DNA of 64,000 nucleotides from Oceanobacillus damuensis (GCF_001618145.1 NZ_LQNF01000013.1:1-64000), one strand, 5' to 3'; shown: positions 17,159 through 27,416, counted from the first letter of the stretch. Notes: a model not told the origin generated them from the letters alone. Numbers and translations are program-made.

Positions 17159-18817
17159 TCACCTCTTTTTCAATTCTCTCCTCAATATCTTCCCGCTTAT
17201 TTTCGTTTTCGGCAGTTCATCGAGTATTTCAATTTCCCTTGGTGCTACATGGGCTGCCAGGTTATTTTTTACGAATACACGAAGCTCTTCCAATAATTCT
17301 TCAGACTCCACATACCCGCTGCGGAGAGTAATATATGCTTTTACAATTTCTCCCCGAATAGGGTCTGGTTTGCCGATGACACCCGCCTCACCAACAGCCG
17401 GATGTTCAATTAACTTACTCTCCACTTCAAATGGGCTGATTCTTTCTCCAGAGGAATTAATGATATCATCACTCCTGCTTTGAAAAAATACATAATCATC
17501 CTCATCTTGTATCGCTAAATCACCTGATAGATACCAGCCTTCATATTTAAAATAATCGGCAAACTTTTCTTTGTTGCCCCATATCTCCTTCATCAATCCC
17601 GGCCATGGGGTTCGAACAGCAAGCTGACCGACGGAGCCGCGTGGTAATTCGTTTCCTTCCTCATCTAAAATACCGACCTGGATTCCCGGAAATGGTCTGC
17701 CCATCGAACCAGGCTTGATGTCCTCGGATGGAAAATTCACAACTAAATGTCCTCCGGTCTCTGTCATCCACCACGTATCATGAATCCGAACACCTAATTT
17801 TTCCCATGCCCAATAAATAACTTCAGGATTCAATGGTTCCCCGACACTTAATACATGCCTGACAGAAGATAAATCATATTTTTCCACTAAATGCTTTTGA
17901 GATAAAAGCATACGAAAAGCAGTTGGAGCACTGTACCATATCGTTATTTTCAAATCCTCTATTAATTGATACCAACTTTCTGCGTTAAAACGTCCTCCTT
18001 GGATCACAATGGTAGCTCTATTTAACCATGGTGCAAATAATCCATAGATGCTGCCGGTTATCCATCCTGGATGAGAGGTACACCAATACACATCATTATC
18101 CTTTATATCCAGCACCCATTTCCCTGAAATATAATGATGAACGACAGCCCGATGTGCATGTAACACTCCTTTTGGTGTACCTGTAGAACCGCTTGTATAA
18201 TGAATAATCAGACCATCTTCTGGATCGACCCATTCCACGACATTCTCAGTCTTAGTGTCAACTGACAGATTTTCAATTTCTTCCACGAATAATATCGTTT
18301 TCAGAGAGGGAATTTCGTCTTGCGGCACTCTTTTCACCATCTCTTTATCTGTAATAAGTACCGTGCCCCCACAGTCGTTGATCCGATCTTTCACCGCTTC
18401 ACGCATAAATGCCTCAAACAATGGACCGGCAATTGCCCCGATTTTAATGATGGCTAATATGGAAATATAGCACTCCGGCGTTTTTGGCAAGAAGACAAAC
18501 ACTCTATCTCCTTTTTTGACACCAGATTTCTTTAGCAGCCTTGCATAATGATCCGTTTTTTCTTTTACCTCTTTAAATGTACAGGTTTGCTTTTCATCCC
18601 CATTTACATAGTGAAGCGCTATTTTATCGCCATATCCTTCCTCAACATGGCGGTCAATCGTTTCGTATGCGGCATTGACTTTTCCGTTTTCCCTGATAAA
18701 ATTCCTCCCGATTTCCTCCCACGAAAATTCACCTTTTATCTGATTATAGTCCGGTAAATTGTATATATGATTTTTTAAGGGGGAAATCCGTTTAGTTGCT
18801 TGTAGAATTTCTGACAT
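17159..18817 (-). CDS. AcsA-like acyl/acetyl-CoA synthetase in an S-box operon
   Basis: 552-aa AMP-forming acyl-CoA ligase. The P-loop YTSGSTGTPKG is near residue 212, followed by HDTWWMTETG (A5 motif), GWYLSGD, and SGERISPFEVE. The catalytic lysine region PKTKISGKILRR has one extra residue compared with the usual PKTRSGKIMRR. Segments such as SVGEPLNPEVI and APWLN are close to Bacillus AcsA. It is the last gene of an operon with an SsuABC-type importer under a SAM riboswitch. That context argues against a plain acetate scavenger and for a sulfur-containing carboxylate such as methylthiopropionate or sulfoacetate (inference). Confidence 0.85.
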   Translation of the reverse strand: MSEILQATKRISPLKNHIYNLPDYNQIKGEFSWEEIGRNFIRENGKVNAAYETIDRHVEEGYGDKIALHYVNGDEKQTCTFKEVKEKTDHYARLLKKSGVKKGDRVFVFLPKTPECYISILAIIKIGAIAGPLFEAFMREAVKDRINDCGGTVLITDKEMVKRVPQDEIPSLKTILFVEEIENLSVDTKTENVVEWVDPEDGLIIHYTSGSTGTPKGVLHAHRAVVHHYISGKWVLDIKDNDVYWCTSHPGWITGSIYGLFAPWLNRATIVIQGGRFNAESWYQLIEDLKITIWYSAPTAFRMLLSQKHLVEKYDLSSVRHVLSVGEPLNPEVIYWAWEKLGVRIHDTWWMTETGGHLVVNFPSEDIKPGSMGRPFPGIQVGILDEEGNELPRGSVGQLAVRTPWPGLMKEIWGNKEKFADYFKYEGWYLSGDLAIQDEDDYVFFQSRSDDIINSSGERISPFEVESKLIEHPAVGEAGVIGKPDPIRGEIVKAYITLRSGYVESEELLEELRVFVKNNLAAHVAPREIEILDELPKTKISGKILRRELKKR

Positions 18818-18829
18818 TCGTATCTCTCC

Positions 18830-19564
18830 TTAAGAAGTTTTTAAATTCAAATCAAGACTTTCTAAAATCTCTGCTTTATGAGCTGCCAGCTGCTTGCTCG
18901 CCCGGTCACGCGGACGGGGTTCCTCAATCTTAATTTCTTTATGCAATTCCCCGGGCTGCCCGCGTAAAATAATGATCCTATCACATAAATACAATGCTTC
19001 ATCAATGTCATGCGTCACTAAAATTATTGTTGATTGATAAGCTCTCCAAACATCTAACAGCAAGTCCTGTAGCTGCATTTTCGTAAAGGCATCCAGGGCA
19101 CTGAATGGTTCATCCAATAAGAGGATTTCCGGAGAAGTAACCAATGCTCTTGCAATCGCTACACGCTGAGCCATCCCACCGGATAATTGCCTTGGATAAA
19201 GCCCCCCGCTTTCTTCTAGGCCAACATTCTTTAAATACGCTTTGGCACTGGTGATTTTGTCGTCTTTATCCCCCTTCAACCCAAAGGTGACATTATCCAG
19301 TACTGTTAACCACGGAAATAGTCGAGGTTCTTGAAATATAAATCCGGTTGTATCCTGTATTTCTTTTTCCACATTTCCGTTAATGGCGATGTCGCCGTCA
19401 TAGCCACTATCTAGCCCGGAAATCGCTCGCAATATGGTACTTTTCCCACAACCGCTCGTTCCAAGGATTCCAATAATTTCACCAGGCTCTGCAAAAAAAG
19501 AGATGTTGTTCACTGCTTTCTTGCCATCGAATGACCGACTGACATTTCTTACTTCCAAACTCAT
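18830..19564 (-). CDS. SsuB/TauB-type ABC transporter ATP-binding protein
   Basis: 244-aa ABC ATPase of the nitrate/sulfonate/taurine class. Walker A is GTSGCGKST, the Q-loop is GFIFQEPRLFPWLTVLDNV, the signature is LSGGMAQRVAIARAL, and Walker B is ILLLDEPFSALDAFT. It is coupled to the permease 18 bp upstream and the CoA ligase 12 bp downstream. The S-box leader points to a sulfur substrate. SsuB is a fair label for the class, but the substrate is unproven. Confidence 0.9.
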   Translation of the reverse strand: MSLEVRNVSRSFDGKKAVNNISFFAEPGEIIGILGTSGCGKSTILRAISGLDSGYDGDIAINGNVEKEIQDTTGFIFQEPRLFPWLTVLDNVTFGLKGDKDDKITSAKAYLKNVGLEESGGLYPRQLSGGMAQRVAIARALVTSPEILLLDEPFSALDAFTKMQLQDLLLDVWRAYQSTIILVTHDIDEALYLCDRIIILRGQPGELHKEIKIEEPRPRDRASKQLAAHKAEILESLDLNLKTS

Positions 19565-19582
19565 CTAATCTGCCTCCTATCC

Positions 19583-20434
19583 CTATGATTGAACAAGATT
19601 GTCCTGCCATCTCAATGCTCGTTTTTCAATTAATTTCAAAATCCAATCCGATAGCTTTCCGATAATCGCAAACAAAATAATACTCGCAATGATGGTTTCA
19701 GGTGAAAGTGTATTTTGACCAAGCACAAGCAAGTAGCCTAATCCTTTACTCGCACCCATCAGTTCAGCTGCAACAACAAACATCCATCCTAAGCCAAGTC
19801 CGCTGCGCAAACCAACGAGAAAAGAAGGTAAAGCAGCTGGAAGGATAACTCTTTTAATTAACTGAAATGTATTTAAGCCATACATTTTACCAACTTCAAT
19901 TAATTTACGATCCACCCCAGTAATCCCGCTCACCAGATTCAAATAAACCGGGAAAAATACACCGACTGCAATCATCGTTACTTTTGACGGCTCACCAATC
20001 CCCATCCACAGAATAAATAATGGTACCCAGGCAAGAGACGGGATCGACCGGAACGCCTGGATCATCGGGTCAAATAGCTGTTCGGCCTTTTTGTAAAATC
20101 CAACAAGGGAACCTAAAATAACTGCAGCTATGGTACCAAACACAAACCCTACAAACACCCGATATGTCGTTATCCCAATATGATTCCACAAGCTTCCGTC
20201 CTGTGCCATTTGCCGGATCGTTTCCAAAATCGTCGACGGTGCCGGGAGCTGGTAGGCAGGAAACACTCCAATCCTGCTTAAAATCTCCCATACCAGGACA
20301 AGTGCAATCGGAATGATACTTCCTAAAAGCAGCGCCTCTCCCCCTCTAAAATTCCGGTTTGTTCGACCACCCTTCTTTTCACTGATTCGGTTGGAAACCA
20401 CAACAGTTGATGTCAGTTCTCCTTTATGTTTCAT
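19583..20434 (-). CDS. SsuC/TauC-type ABC transporter permease
   Basis: 283-aa membrane permease of the sulfonate/nitrate/taurine importer class, with about six hydrophobic segments from residue 30 onward. The ATPase-coupling loop reads SGITGVDRKLIEVGKMYG. The N-terminus is a longer, charged extension (MKHKGEL to NRNFRGG) before the first helix. It lies between the binding protein (23 bp upstream) and the ATPase. Confidence 0.9.
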   Translation of the reverse strand: MKHKGELTSTVVVSNRISEKKGGRTNRNFRGGEALLLGSIIPIALVLVWEILSRIGVFPAYQLPAPSTILETIRQMAQDGSLWNHIGITTYRVFVGFVFGTIAAVILGSLVGFYKKAEQLFDPMIQAFRSIPSLAWVPLFILWMGIGEPSKVTMIAVGVFFPVYLNLVSGITGVDRKLIEVGKMYGLNTFQLIKRVILPAALPSFLVGLRSGLGLGWMFVVAAELMGASKGLGYLLVLGQNTLSPETIIASIILFAIIGKLSDWILKLIEKRALRWQDNLVQS

Positions 20435-20457
20435 GAATTTCTCTCCTCCAACATGTA

Positions 20458-21438
20458 TTATTCACTCCCAATTACCTCTTCTGCAAAGGACGGCTCAATG
20501 AGTTCACCAGTAAGTGTTTCAATATCCAGCGCCCCATCAATCACGTCCGTTTCCTGCAGAATCCGGCCCGCTTCCACTAATGCTTCATGATGAATGTCAC
20601 CAGGTACAGGTTCAGAAAAATCATTCCGTTCCAATTGTTTCTTGGCTACATCAATCTCAATACTTGCCTCTTCCGCCAAAATTTCTGCCGCTTCCTCAGG
20701 GTTTTCCACTATCCATTTTCTGGCACGCTCGTAAACTCCAATTACCCGATTGACATAGTCGGGATATTGCTTTGAAAAATCCTCTCTTACATTCAAAAAC
20801 CCGTATGTATTAAAATCCGGATTACGGTAAAATAATCGAGAATCAGATTCTAGTTCCAGCCTTGCCATATGCGGATCAAGCCCTGCCCATGCATCAACAG
20901 ATCCAGTTGTTAATGCAGATGCCCCGTCTCCATGCTGAAGGTTCACAATCTCTACTTCATCGGCTGATATCCCTTCTTCATTTAAGGAACGAAGCAAAAA
21001 GATATAAGGATCTGTTCCTAGCGTGGCAGCCACCTGTTTACCTTTCAAGTCCTGAACGGAATTTACGTCAGAATCCGGGTTCGTTACCAATGCAGTCCAT
21101 TCCGGCTTTGAAAAAATATACACATTTTTGATTGGCGCACCATTTCCTTTTGACATTAATGAAGCAGCACCAGCAGCTGACCCAAAGTCAACACTATTGC
21201 TATTTAAAAATTCCAAAGCCTTATTACTTCCCTGGCTTAAAACCCACTCAATCCCGATACCTTCCTCACTAAACTCCTCTTCCAGCCAACCGAATTCCTT
21301 TAAAACTAAACTCGTTGGAGAATAATACGCATAATCCAGCCTAATTGTCTCCGGCTTCCCTCCCGAGCTCGCCTCCGTACATCCTGTAAGCAGTACAAAT
21401 GCTATAATTCCAGTAACCAAATACATAAAGTTTTTCAC
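20458..21438 (-). CDS. SsuA-type substrate-binding lipoprotein
   Basis: 326-aa solute-binding lipoprotein of the NMT1/SsuA class. It starts with GTG 21438, nine bases after AGGAGG. The lipobox LLTGC places Cys at residue 20. The mature part begins IRLDYAYYSPTSLVLKEFGWLEE and contains LSQGSNKALEFL and GSVDAWAGLDPH, typical of aliphatic sulfonate binding proteins. It is the first gene after the SAM riboswitch. Substrate candidates are sulfonates or other organosulfur acids. Confidence 0.9.
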   Translation of the reverse strand: MKNFMYLVTGIIAFVLLTGCTEASSGGKPETIRLDYAYYSPTSLVLKEFGWLEEEFSEEGIGIEWVLSQGSNKALEFLNSNSVDFGSAAGAASLMSKGNGAPIKNVYIFSKPEWTALVTNPDSDVNSVQDLKGKQVAATLGTDPYIFLLRSLNEEGISADEVEIVNLQHGDGASALTTGSVDAWAGLDPHMARLELESDSRLFYRNPDFNTYGFLNVREDFSKQYPDYVNRVIGVYERARKWIVENPEEAAEILAEEASIEIDVAKKQLERNDFSEPVPGDIHHEALVEAGRILQETDVIDGALDIETLTGELIEPSFAEEVIGSE

Positions 21439-21582
21439 TTTCCATAACCTCCTTTAGTTTTTAAACAGGGAACAGATCGTTCCCATCCCAATACAATAAC
21501 ACTTTAGATATGCGGACGAACCCTGGTAAATCAAGGATTCCAACTCTTCCCACACACCAGATCTTCGCTTTTTTATACCAAT

Positions 21583-21740
21583 AAAAAACCCCCTTCCAAT
21601 AAGAAGAGGGTTACCATCTATGTATCACTCCTCTTATCTGCCAGGATCTTCTCCTGCAGGAATTAGCACCTTACTTGGCATATAAGCCTAGTAGGTTGCC
21701 GGGCATCGTCGGGCCAGTCCCTCCGCCACTCTTGATAAGA
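21583..21740 (-). promoter_or_regulatory. SAM-I (S-box) riboswitch with terminator
   Basis: On the minus strand the aptamer begins CTTATCAAGAG at 21739 and shows GGAGGGACTGGCCC, GATGCCCGGCAACC, AAGGTGCTAATTCC and a closing GATAAG, all S-box hallmarks. An intrinsic terminator follows (AACCCTCTTC / GGAAGGGGGTT then TTTTTT, 21583-21613). It controls the importer and CoA-ligase operon: high S-adenosylmethionine should stop transcription before the binding-protein gene. Confidence 0.95.
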
Positions 21741-21810
21741 AACAACTAAATAATCTATTAATTTTTAATCTTGAGATACACAATAACATGAAGATTTTCC
21801 AATGTCAAGA

Positions 21811-21896
21811 GTGGACCGAGGGGATGGACCGAGGGGACAGGTTTACTGGTCCAAATCAGCAGGGAAACAGTGCCTTTCCTCGTCCTCTATCCACTT
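21811..21896 (+). repeat. REP-like hairpin element with an internal duplication
   Basis: GTGGACCGAGGGGA is followed by a second GGACCGAGGGGACAGG, then TTTACTGGTCC and a complementary CCTCTATCCACTT end. It belongs to the same family as the elements around ahpCF and lies between the S-box leader and the amidase gene. Confidence 0.65.
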
Positions 21897-22051
21897 TAGT
21901 ATGCTAAATGAGACCGACAGCTCGCTAGTGCCCGAGCTTTTCCCCATTTTCCTCAATTTATTACATATTGAACAATTTATCCAATTATTATTCTTTATCT
22001 TTCATACCATAGTAATGAATAATCACTTTTAAAAAAAAGGATGGTATTCAA

Positions 22052-23389
22052 ATGAAATTATATTTAGATCCAGGTCATGGTGGTTCAGATCCAGGTGGAA
22101 CAGGCAATGGGATATATGAAAAGGATATCGTTTTAGATATTGCTCTAAGGATTCGGAACATTTTATTAAATGATTATGAAAACGTTGAAGTGCAAATGAG
22201 CCGTACAAGTGATAGCAGCAAAAGCCTGGATCAGCGAACAGATGAGGCGAATTCTTGGGGAGCGGATTATTACTTGTCCATTCATTGTAATGCCTTTAAT
22301 GGTTCTGCTCAGGGATATGAGGATTATATTCACAGTAGCTTATCCGACTCTTCACAGACTGCAGCATATCGGGATATTTTGCATGCTGAGATAAGTAGAG
22401 TAAACGAACTGACGAATCGTGGAAAGAAAAAAGCAAATTTCCATGTTCTCCGCGAAACATCAATGCCAGCACTTTTAACTGAAAACGGTTTTATCGATAA
22501 CACACACGATGCAAATCTAATAAAACAATCTTCATGGCGTGAAAAAGTTGCACAAGGTCATGTAAATGGTTTAGAAAAAGCATTTGATCTCGATAGAAAG
22601 GAACACGATTCTGAAACGATTTATAAGGTAATAGCTGGTTCCTTCCAATCACAGGAAAATGCAGATGAAAGAGTAGCTTACTTGGATTCACAAGGTATCG
22701 ATTCATTTGTTACCACGATTACAATTTCTGGTGAGCAATGGTACCGTGTTCAAGCTGGTGCTTTTTTAAACCGGGAAAACGCGGAGAGACGGTTAAACGA
22801 GGTCAAAAATATAGGAATTGAAGATGCTTTCATTGTTACTGAAAACGGAAACCAAGAAGATACTGCTGGGTATTCCATTTTAGGTCAGACTTTTCTATCA
22901 CCAGAACTGATGAATCAGTATGTTAAAGGGATAAATCCGGATGCTATCGAAATAGGAAACTATTATTTAACCTTTGGAAACTATTATGGAATTAGGGGAG
23001 ATATCGCATTTGCACAGGCAATGCATGAAACAGACTTTTTACGATTTACTGGTGTTGTACAGCCTGAACAAAACAATTTTTGCGGCTTAGGTGCTACCGG
23101 ACCAGATAATCCTGGTGCAAGTTTCGATACACCTGAAGAAGGAGTGCTCGCTCATATGCAGCATTTATTTGCTTACGCATCTACGGATTCATTACCTGAT
23201 AAATATCCACTCGTTGACCCCCGCTTTGACATGGTAACCAGAGGATCCGCGGAGAGCTGGGTTGCGTTAAACGGAAAATGGGCGGTGCCCGGGGATAATT
23301 ATGGTCAAAACATTTTAAATATATATGAAAGAATGATTCAATCTACAATTCAAAAATTAGAAGAAATACTGCAAGCTATACAAGAATAA
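22052..23389 (+). CDS. N-acetylmuramoyl-L-alanine amidase with SPOR and glucosaminidase domains
   Basis: 445-aa cell-wall hydrolase. Residues 1-175 are an Amidase_3 domain (YLDPGHGGSDPGG, zinc ligand region SIHCNAF, LTENGFID). Residues 190-270 hold two SPOR-like units (YKVIAGSFQSQENA and YRVQAGAFLNRENA). Residues 290-440 are a glucosaminidase-like domain (FAQAMHETDFLRF, ENFCGLG-like NNFCGLGATG). There is no signal peptide, as in Bacillus CwlC-type mother-cell or phage lysins, so release probably needs lysis. AAAAGGATGG precedes the ATG. It may cleave both peptide and glycan bonds. Confidence 0.9.
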   Translation: MKLYLDPGHGGSDPGGTGNGIYEKDIVLDIALRIRNILLNDYENVEVQMSRTSDSSKSLDQRTDEANSWGADYYLSIHCNAFNGSAQGYEDYIHSSLSDSSQTAAYRDILHAEISRVNELTNRGKKKANFHVLRETSMPALLTENGFIDNTHDANLIKQSSWREKVAQGHVNGLEKAFDLDRKEHDSETIYKVIAGSFQSQENADERVAYLDSQGIDSFVTTITISGEQWYRVQAGAFLNRENAERRLNEVKNIGIEDAFIVTENGNQEDTAGYSILGQTFLSPELMNQYVKGINPDAIEIGNYYLTFGNYYGIRGDIAFAQAMHETDFLRFTGVVQPEQNNFCGLGATGPDNPGASFDTPEEGVLAHMQHLFAYASTDSLPDKYPLVDPRFDMVTRGSAESWVALNGKWAVPGDNYGQNILNIYERMIQSTIQKLEEILQAIQE

Positions 23390-23489
23390 CATAGTTATCT
23401 ACCTCTTTTTATATTTACTATACTATTTAACTACTCTCCTTTCCGACAATTTACGTACTATAACGTAAATCTAAGAAAGGTGGAGTTTT

Positions 23490-24791
23490 ATGTTAAATTT
23501 TTCAATGATTGGATTGGTCCGACGTAACGGAAAGAAAATGGACAAAAAAATAAGGCAAGAAATGATTCACTTTTATCGGCCATTTCGTAATATCCCTTGT
23601 TTTCTGCAAAGTCCAATCGAGCGAGTCAGGAAGAAGACGAAGAAGCTTCCTGTCGTAATAAAGTTTGAGCCAGGTTCCTTTGTATCTGGTTTAAATGATG
23701 TAAAGAAAACAAAATGCAAATCCCTTCACGAATATCCTTCCATTTCATGTTGTTCAGCCAAACTATCCGTAGAAAATATTGAGCATCTAGTCAAAAACTG
23801 CAGCCACATCAAAAAGGTCTACTATGACAGAAAGATGACAACCCTACTTGATACTGCATCTCCAGCAATAAACTCAGGTCTATTAAAAGATAATGGATTA
23901 ACAGGAGAAGGTGTCACGATCGCTGTTATCGATACAGGAATACACCCACACGAGGATCTAAAAGGTCGTATCATTGGGTTTGCAGATTTCATTAACGGGA
24001 GAAATAATCCATATGATGATAATGGACATGGTACCCATTGTGCCGGGGATGCAGCTGGTAATGGCTCATTATCTGACGGAAAATACCAAGGACCGGCACC
24101 AGATGCCAACTTAGTTGGAGTTAAGGTTCTGGATAAGATGGGGACCGGTTCATTATCAACTGTTATTGAAGGTATCGATTGGTGTATCCAAAATCAGGCC
24201 GAATATAATATTAATATCCTTTCCCTCTCACTTGGTTCCGATGCTATGGAGTCTGCAGAAGATGATCCTGTAGTAAATGCTGTTGAAACAGCGTGGGATA
24301 ACGGGATGGTTGTTTGTGTAGCTGCCGGTAACTCAGGCCCCGCCGAACAAACCATTGCAAGTCCAGGCATAAGTCCAAAAGTGATTACAGTTGGTGCAGC
24401 TGACGATACCAATACTGTCGAGCGTTCTGATGATTCAGTTGCTGATTTTTCAAGCAGGGGACCGACCATTGATGGCCTGACCAAGCCAGATCTGTTAACG
24501 CCAGGTGTCGAGATTATTTCCTTACGCGCACCCAACTCTTTCCTCGACAAAACAAACAAAAAGGCACGCGTAGATGGAAACTATATGTCCTTATCCGGAA
24601 CTTCAATGGCTACACCGATATGTGCAGGAGTAGTTGCACAGCTACTTCAAAGCGCTTCTGATTTTACTCCGGATCAAGTAAAAGAACAGCTTATGAACGC
24701 GTGCGAAGATTTGGGACAATCCCCCAATGTACAGGGAGCAGGCTATTTAAATGCCGCTATTTTGATTAGAGATGAAGCAACAAAAGTATAA
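23490..24791 (+). CDS. aprX: AprX-like intracellular subtilisin protease
   Basis: 433-aa S8 serine peptidase. The triad is visible: Asp in IAVIDTGIHPH, His in NGHGTHCAG, and Ser in LSGTSMATPICAG, with the oxyanion Asn in VAAGNSGP. A basic N-terminal region of about 125 residues resembles an inhibitor-like propeptide, but no signal peptide is present, which matches Bacillus AprX (about 440 aa). An AGAAAGGTGG site precedes the ATG. It stands alone, convergent with the mmsA-like gene across array 2. Confidence 0.9.
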   Translation: MLNFSMIGLVRRNGKKMDKKIRQEMIHFYRPFRNIPCFLQSPIERVRKKTKKLPVVIKFEPGSFVSGLNDVKKTKCKSLHEYPSISCCSAKLSVENIEHLVKNCSHIKKVYYDRKMTTLLDTASPAINSGLLKDNGLTGEGVTIAVIDTGIHPHEDLKGRIIGFADFINGRNNPYDDNGHGTHCAGDAAGNGSLSDGKYQGPAPDANLVGVKVLDKMGTGSLSTVIEGIDWCIQNQAEYNINILSLSLGSDAMESAEDDPVVNAVETAWDNGMVVCVAAGNSGPAEQTIASPGISPKVITVGAADDTNTVERSDDSVADFSSRGPTIDGLTKPDLLTPGVEIISLRAPNSFLDKTNKKARVDGNYMSLSGTSMATPICAGVVAQLLQSASDFTPDQVKEQLMNACEDLGQSPNVQGAGYLNAAILIRDEATKV

Positions 24792-25290
24792 AGCTAGTTT
24801 AAGAGCATGTATTAGGCTGATTTATAGAGTTTCATCACTATGTCAAAATCCACTTAGAATTTCACCTTTATTGGTGATAAGCCATGTTTAGCTAGAGGGG
24901 AAAGATAGGAAGTTTGGAGAGTGCTTAATTTTTAAACACAAAGATGTATCAGCCTGCCCACTTGCCTTGGGGTTTGGCGGATGGGCTGATTATAATACTT
25001 TGGCCATACTTTAGAACAGACCGTTTTGAATCTGCATTGCAAATTGTCGTGAAGTTTAAGACTAAGGCCGCAAATAGCGGAGGACAACCACCCTTTTAAC
25101 GGCATCTGCCCTCTCACCCTTATTTAAATATACCAAATGGTTTTCCCACTTGCATGCTGAATCCAACATTTTGATATTCCTGTTATGCTCGGTAACTGTC
25201 TTTATGATGCTCCGTGTGTCGCTTTGATCCTAGCAAATATAGCGTCCCTTTTTTGTATGTCCGGTAAAAGCTTTTTCTCCGGATTTCCCT
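24792..25290. other. Intergenic stretch with no supported gene
   Basis: About 500 bp between aprX and array 2. A 61-codon frame on the minus strand (24932-25117) has no ribosome site. The region is mixed in composition and could hold a decayed element, but nothing recognisable was found. Confidence 0.5.
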
Positions 25291-25845
25291 TCGCTTTTAA
25301 AGTTTATCCCATGATGAAGGTCTTTTCTGGATTTCTCTGCTCGTTTTGTTCATCACCTTAATGAAGGTCTTTTCTGCTGATTCTCCTGCTCACTCTGATC
25401 TTCATCACCTTGATGAAGATCATTTCTTCTGCTTTTCTTACTCATTTTGATCTTCATTACCTTGATGAATGTCATTTCTTCTGCTTTTCCTGCTCATTTT
25501 GATCTTCATCGCCTTGATGAAGATCATTTCTTCCGCTTTTCCTGCTCATTTTGATCTTCATAGCCTTGATGAAGATCATTTCTTCCGCTTTTCCTGCTCA
25601 TTTTGAGCTTCATCGCCTTGATGATGATCATTTCTTCCGCTTTTCCTGCTCATTTTGAGCTTCATCGCCTTGATGATGATCATTTCTTCCGCTTTTCCTG
25701 CTCATTTTGAGCTTCATCGCCTTGATGAAGATCATTTCTTCTGCTTTTCTTGCTCTCTTTGAGCTTCATCACCTTGATGAAGATCATTTCTTCCGCTTTT
25801 CCTGCTCATTTTGAGCTTCATCTACTTGATGAGAGTCATTTTAAC
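25290..25845. repeat. Tandem repeat array 2, 52-bp unit, 9 good copies plus degenerate ones
   Basis: The anchor TTTGATCTTC or TTTGAGCTTC recurs at 25394, 25446, 25498, 25550, 25602, 25654, 25706, 25758 and 25810, exactly 52 bp apart. Two degenerate units precede it (about 25290-25390). The unit is homologous to array 1, in the same orientation, with right arm GATGAAGATC and linker ATTTCTTCCGCTTTTCC. It lies between convergent genes. Confidence 0.95.
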
Positions 25846-25955
25846 CTTAAGGTATTAATACCATAAATCTTTTAAACTACCAATAAACATTATAAATAAA
25901 AACGAAGCCTACCATTACTAGATAATAGTATACTCCGCTATATCTTATAAGAATA

Positions 25956-27416
25956 TTACACCCACTTCGTCGTAATAACCTTCTTACGCGTATAGAAGTG
26001 CAATCCATCTTTTCCATTTGCATGAAGGTCACCATAGAAGGAATCTTTCCATCCAGAAAATGGGAAGAATGCCATTGGTGCAGGTACTCCGATATTGACA
26101 CCAAGCATCCCTGCATCAATGGTTTCCCGGAATCGGCGAACACTACCACCATCCTTGGTGAAAATACAAGCTCCATTAGCAAAGCGAGATTGGTTGGATA
26201 AATCAATGGCGTCATCCAAATTCTTTACACGTGCAATCGATAGCACTGGCGCAAAGATTTCATCTTGCCAGATTTTCATTTCGGATGTGACGTTATCGAA
26301 AATCGTCGGTCCAACAAAATATCCCTTTTGTTTAACTGCTTCATCTGTTCTGCCATCACGAACGAGTTTTGCCCCTTCTGCTTCTCCAGTTGCAATATAG
26401 TTCAGTGTTTTCTCTTTATGCTGATCGCGAATAACTGGTCCCAGGAAAATTCCTTCATCCAAGCCATTTCCGATTTGTATTTCATTGGCTTTTTCGGTTA
26501 GCAAGGAAATAAACTCATCAGCAACCGATTCCTCCACCGCTACGACCGATGCTGCCATACAGCGTTCCCCTGCGGAACCGAATGCAGCATTCATGATTTG
26601 GGTAGTCGCATTATCCAGATTTGCATCACTTAATACAATCGAATGGTTTTTGGCACCTGCTAGTGCTTGCACACGTTTCAAGTTGTCTGTTCCACGTTTA
26701 TATACATATTCCGCAACTGGCTGTGAACCGACAAACGAAATCGCAGCGACTTTTTTATGATCCAATAAGCCGTTTACGACGTCATGTGCCCCATGGACGA
26801 TATTAAACACACCTTCTGGTAAGCCTGCTTCCTCCAGCAATTCTGCTAAACGATTTGCTAGAAGTGGTGTACGTTCGGATGGTTTTAATACAAATGTATT
26901 TCCTGTTGCGATTGCCATCGGGAACATCCAGCAAGGCACCATCATTGGAAAGTTAAATGGAGTTATACCACCAATGACACCGATTGGATAACGGTAAACA
27001 CCTGATTCAAGATCTGTTGCAATCGATGGAAGCTGTTCTCCCATCATTAAGGATGGTGCTCCTGCAGCAAATTCTACATTTTCAATTCCACGTTGCACTT
27101 CACCATATGCTTCCGCAAAGTTTTTCCCATTTTCAATCGTAATTATTTTCGCCAGTTCTTCCCAATGATCTACCAATAATTGCTGGTATTTAAATAGAAT
27201 GCGGGCACGTCTTGGGACAGCTACTTCCTTCCACGATTCGAACACCTCTGCAGCAACCTGTACGGCATGGTCAACATCCTCTTGGGTTGAGACAGGTACT
27301 TGTGCAATGACCTCACCTGTTGCCGGATTATATACTGGTTTCGTTTTATCTGTCTTCGCTTCTATCCATTTACCACCTACATAGTTTTTTACATCTTTTA
27401 CTGCTGTTTGTGTCAA
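25956..27416 (-). CDS. mmsA: CoA-acylating methylmalonate-semialdehyde dehydrogenase
   Basis: 486-aa aldehyde dehydrogenase of the MmsA/IolA type, which oxidises methylmalonate or malonate semialdehyde to propionyl- or acetyl-CoA in valine, beta-alanine or inositol breakdown. Signs are [43 protein letters not shown], and the catalytic Cys in SAGERCMA (near residue 285). The C-terminus [22 protein letters not shown] is typical. An AGGAGG site precedes the ATG. No iol genes are adjacent. An aminotransferase pseudogene lies just upstream. Confidence 0.93.
   Translation of the reverse strand: MTQTAVKDVKNYVGGKWIEAKTDKTKPVYNPATGEVIAQVPVSTQEDVDHAVQVAAEVFESWKEVAVPRRARILFKYQQLLVDHWEELAKIITIENGKNFAEAYGEVQRGIENVEFAAGAPSLMMGEQLPSIATDLESGVYRYPIGVIGGITPFNFPMMVPCWMFPMAIATGNTFVLKPSERTPLLANRLAELLEEAGLPEGVFNIVHGAHDVVNGLLDHKKVAAISFVGSQPVAEYVYKRGTDNLKRVQALAGAKNHSIVLSDANLDNATTQIMNAAFGSAGERCMAASVVAVEESVADEFISLLTEKANEIQIGNGLDEGIFLGPVIRDQHKEKTLNYIATGEAEGAKLVRDGRTDEAVKQKGYFVGPTIFDNVTSEMKIWQDEIFAPVLSIARVKNLDDAIDLSNQSRFANGACIFTKDGGSVRRFRETIDAGMLGVNIGVPAPMAFFPFSGWKDSFYGDLHANGKDGLHFYTRKKVITTKWV

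Noticed and set aside
24932-25117. 61-codon frame resembling the tail of a transposase
   Set aside because: Resemblance is too weak, with no inverted repeats or catalytic motif; left as unassigned.
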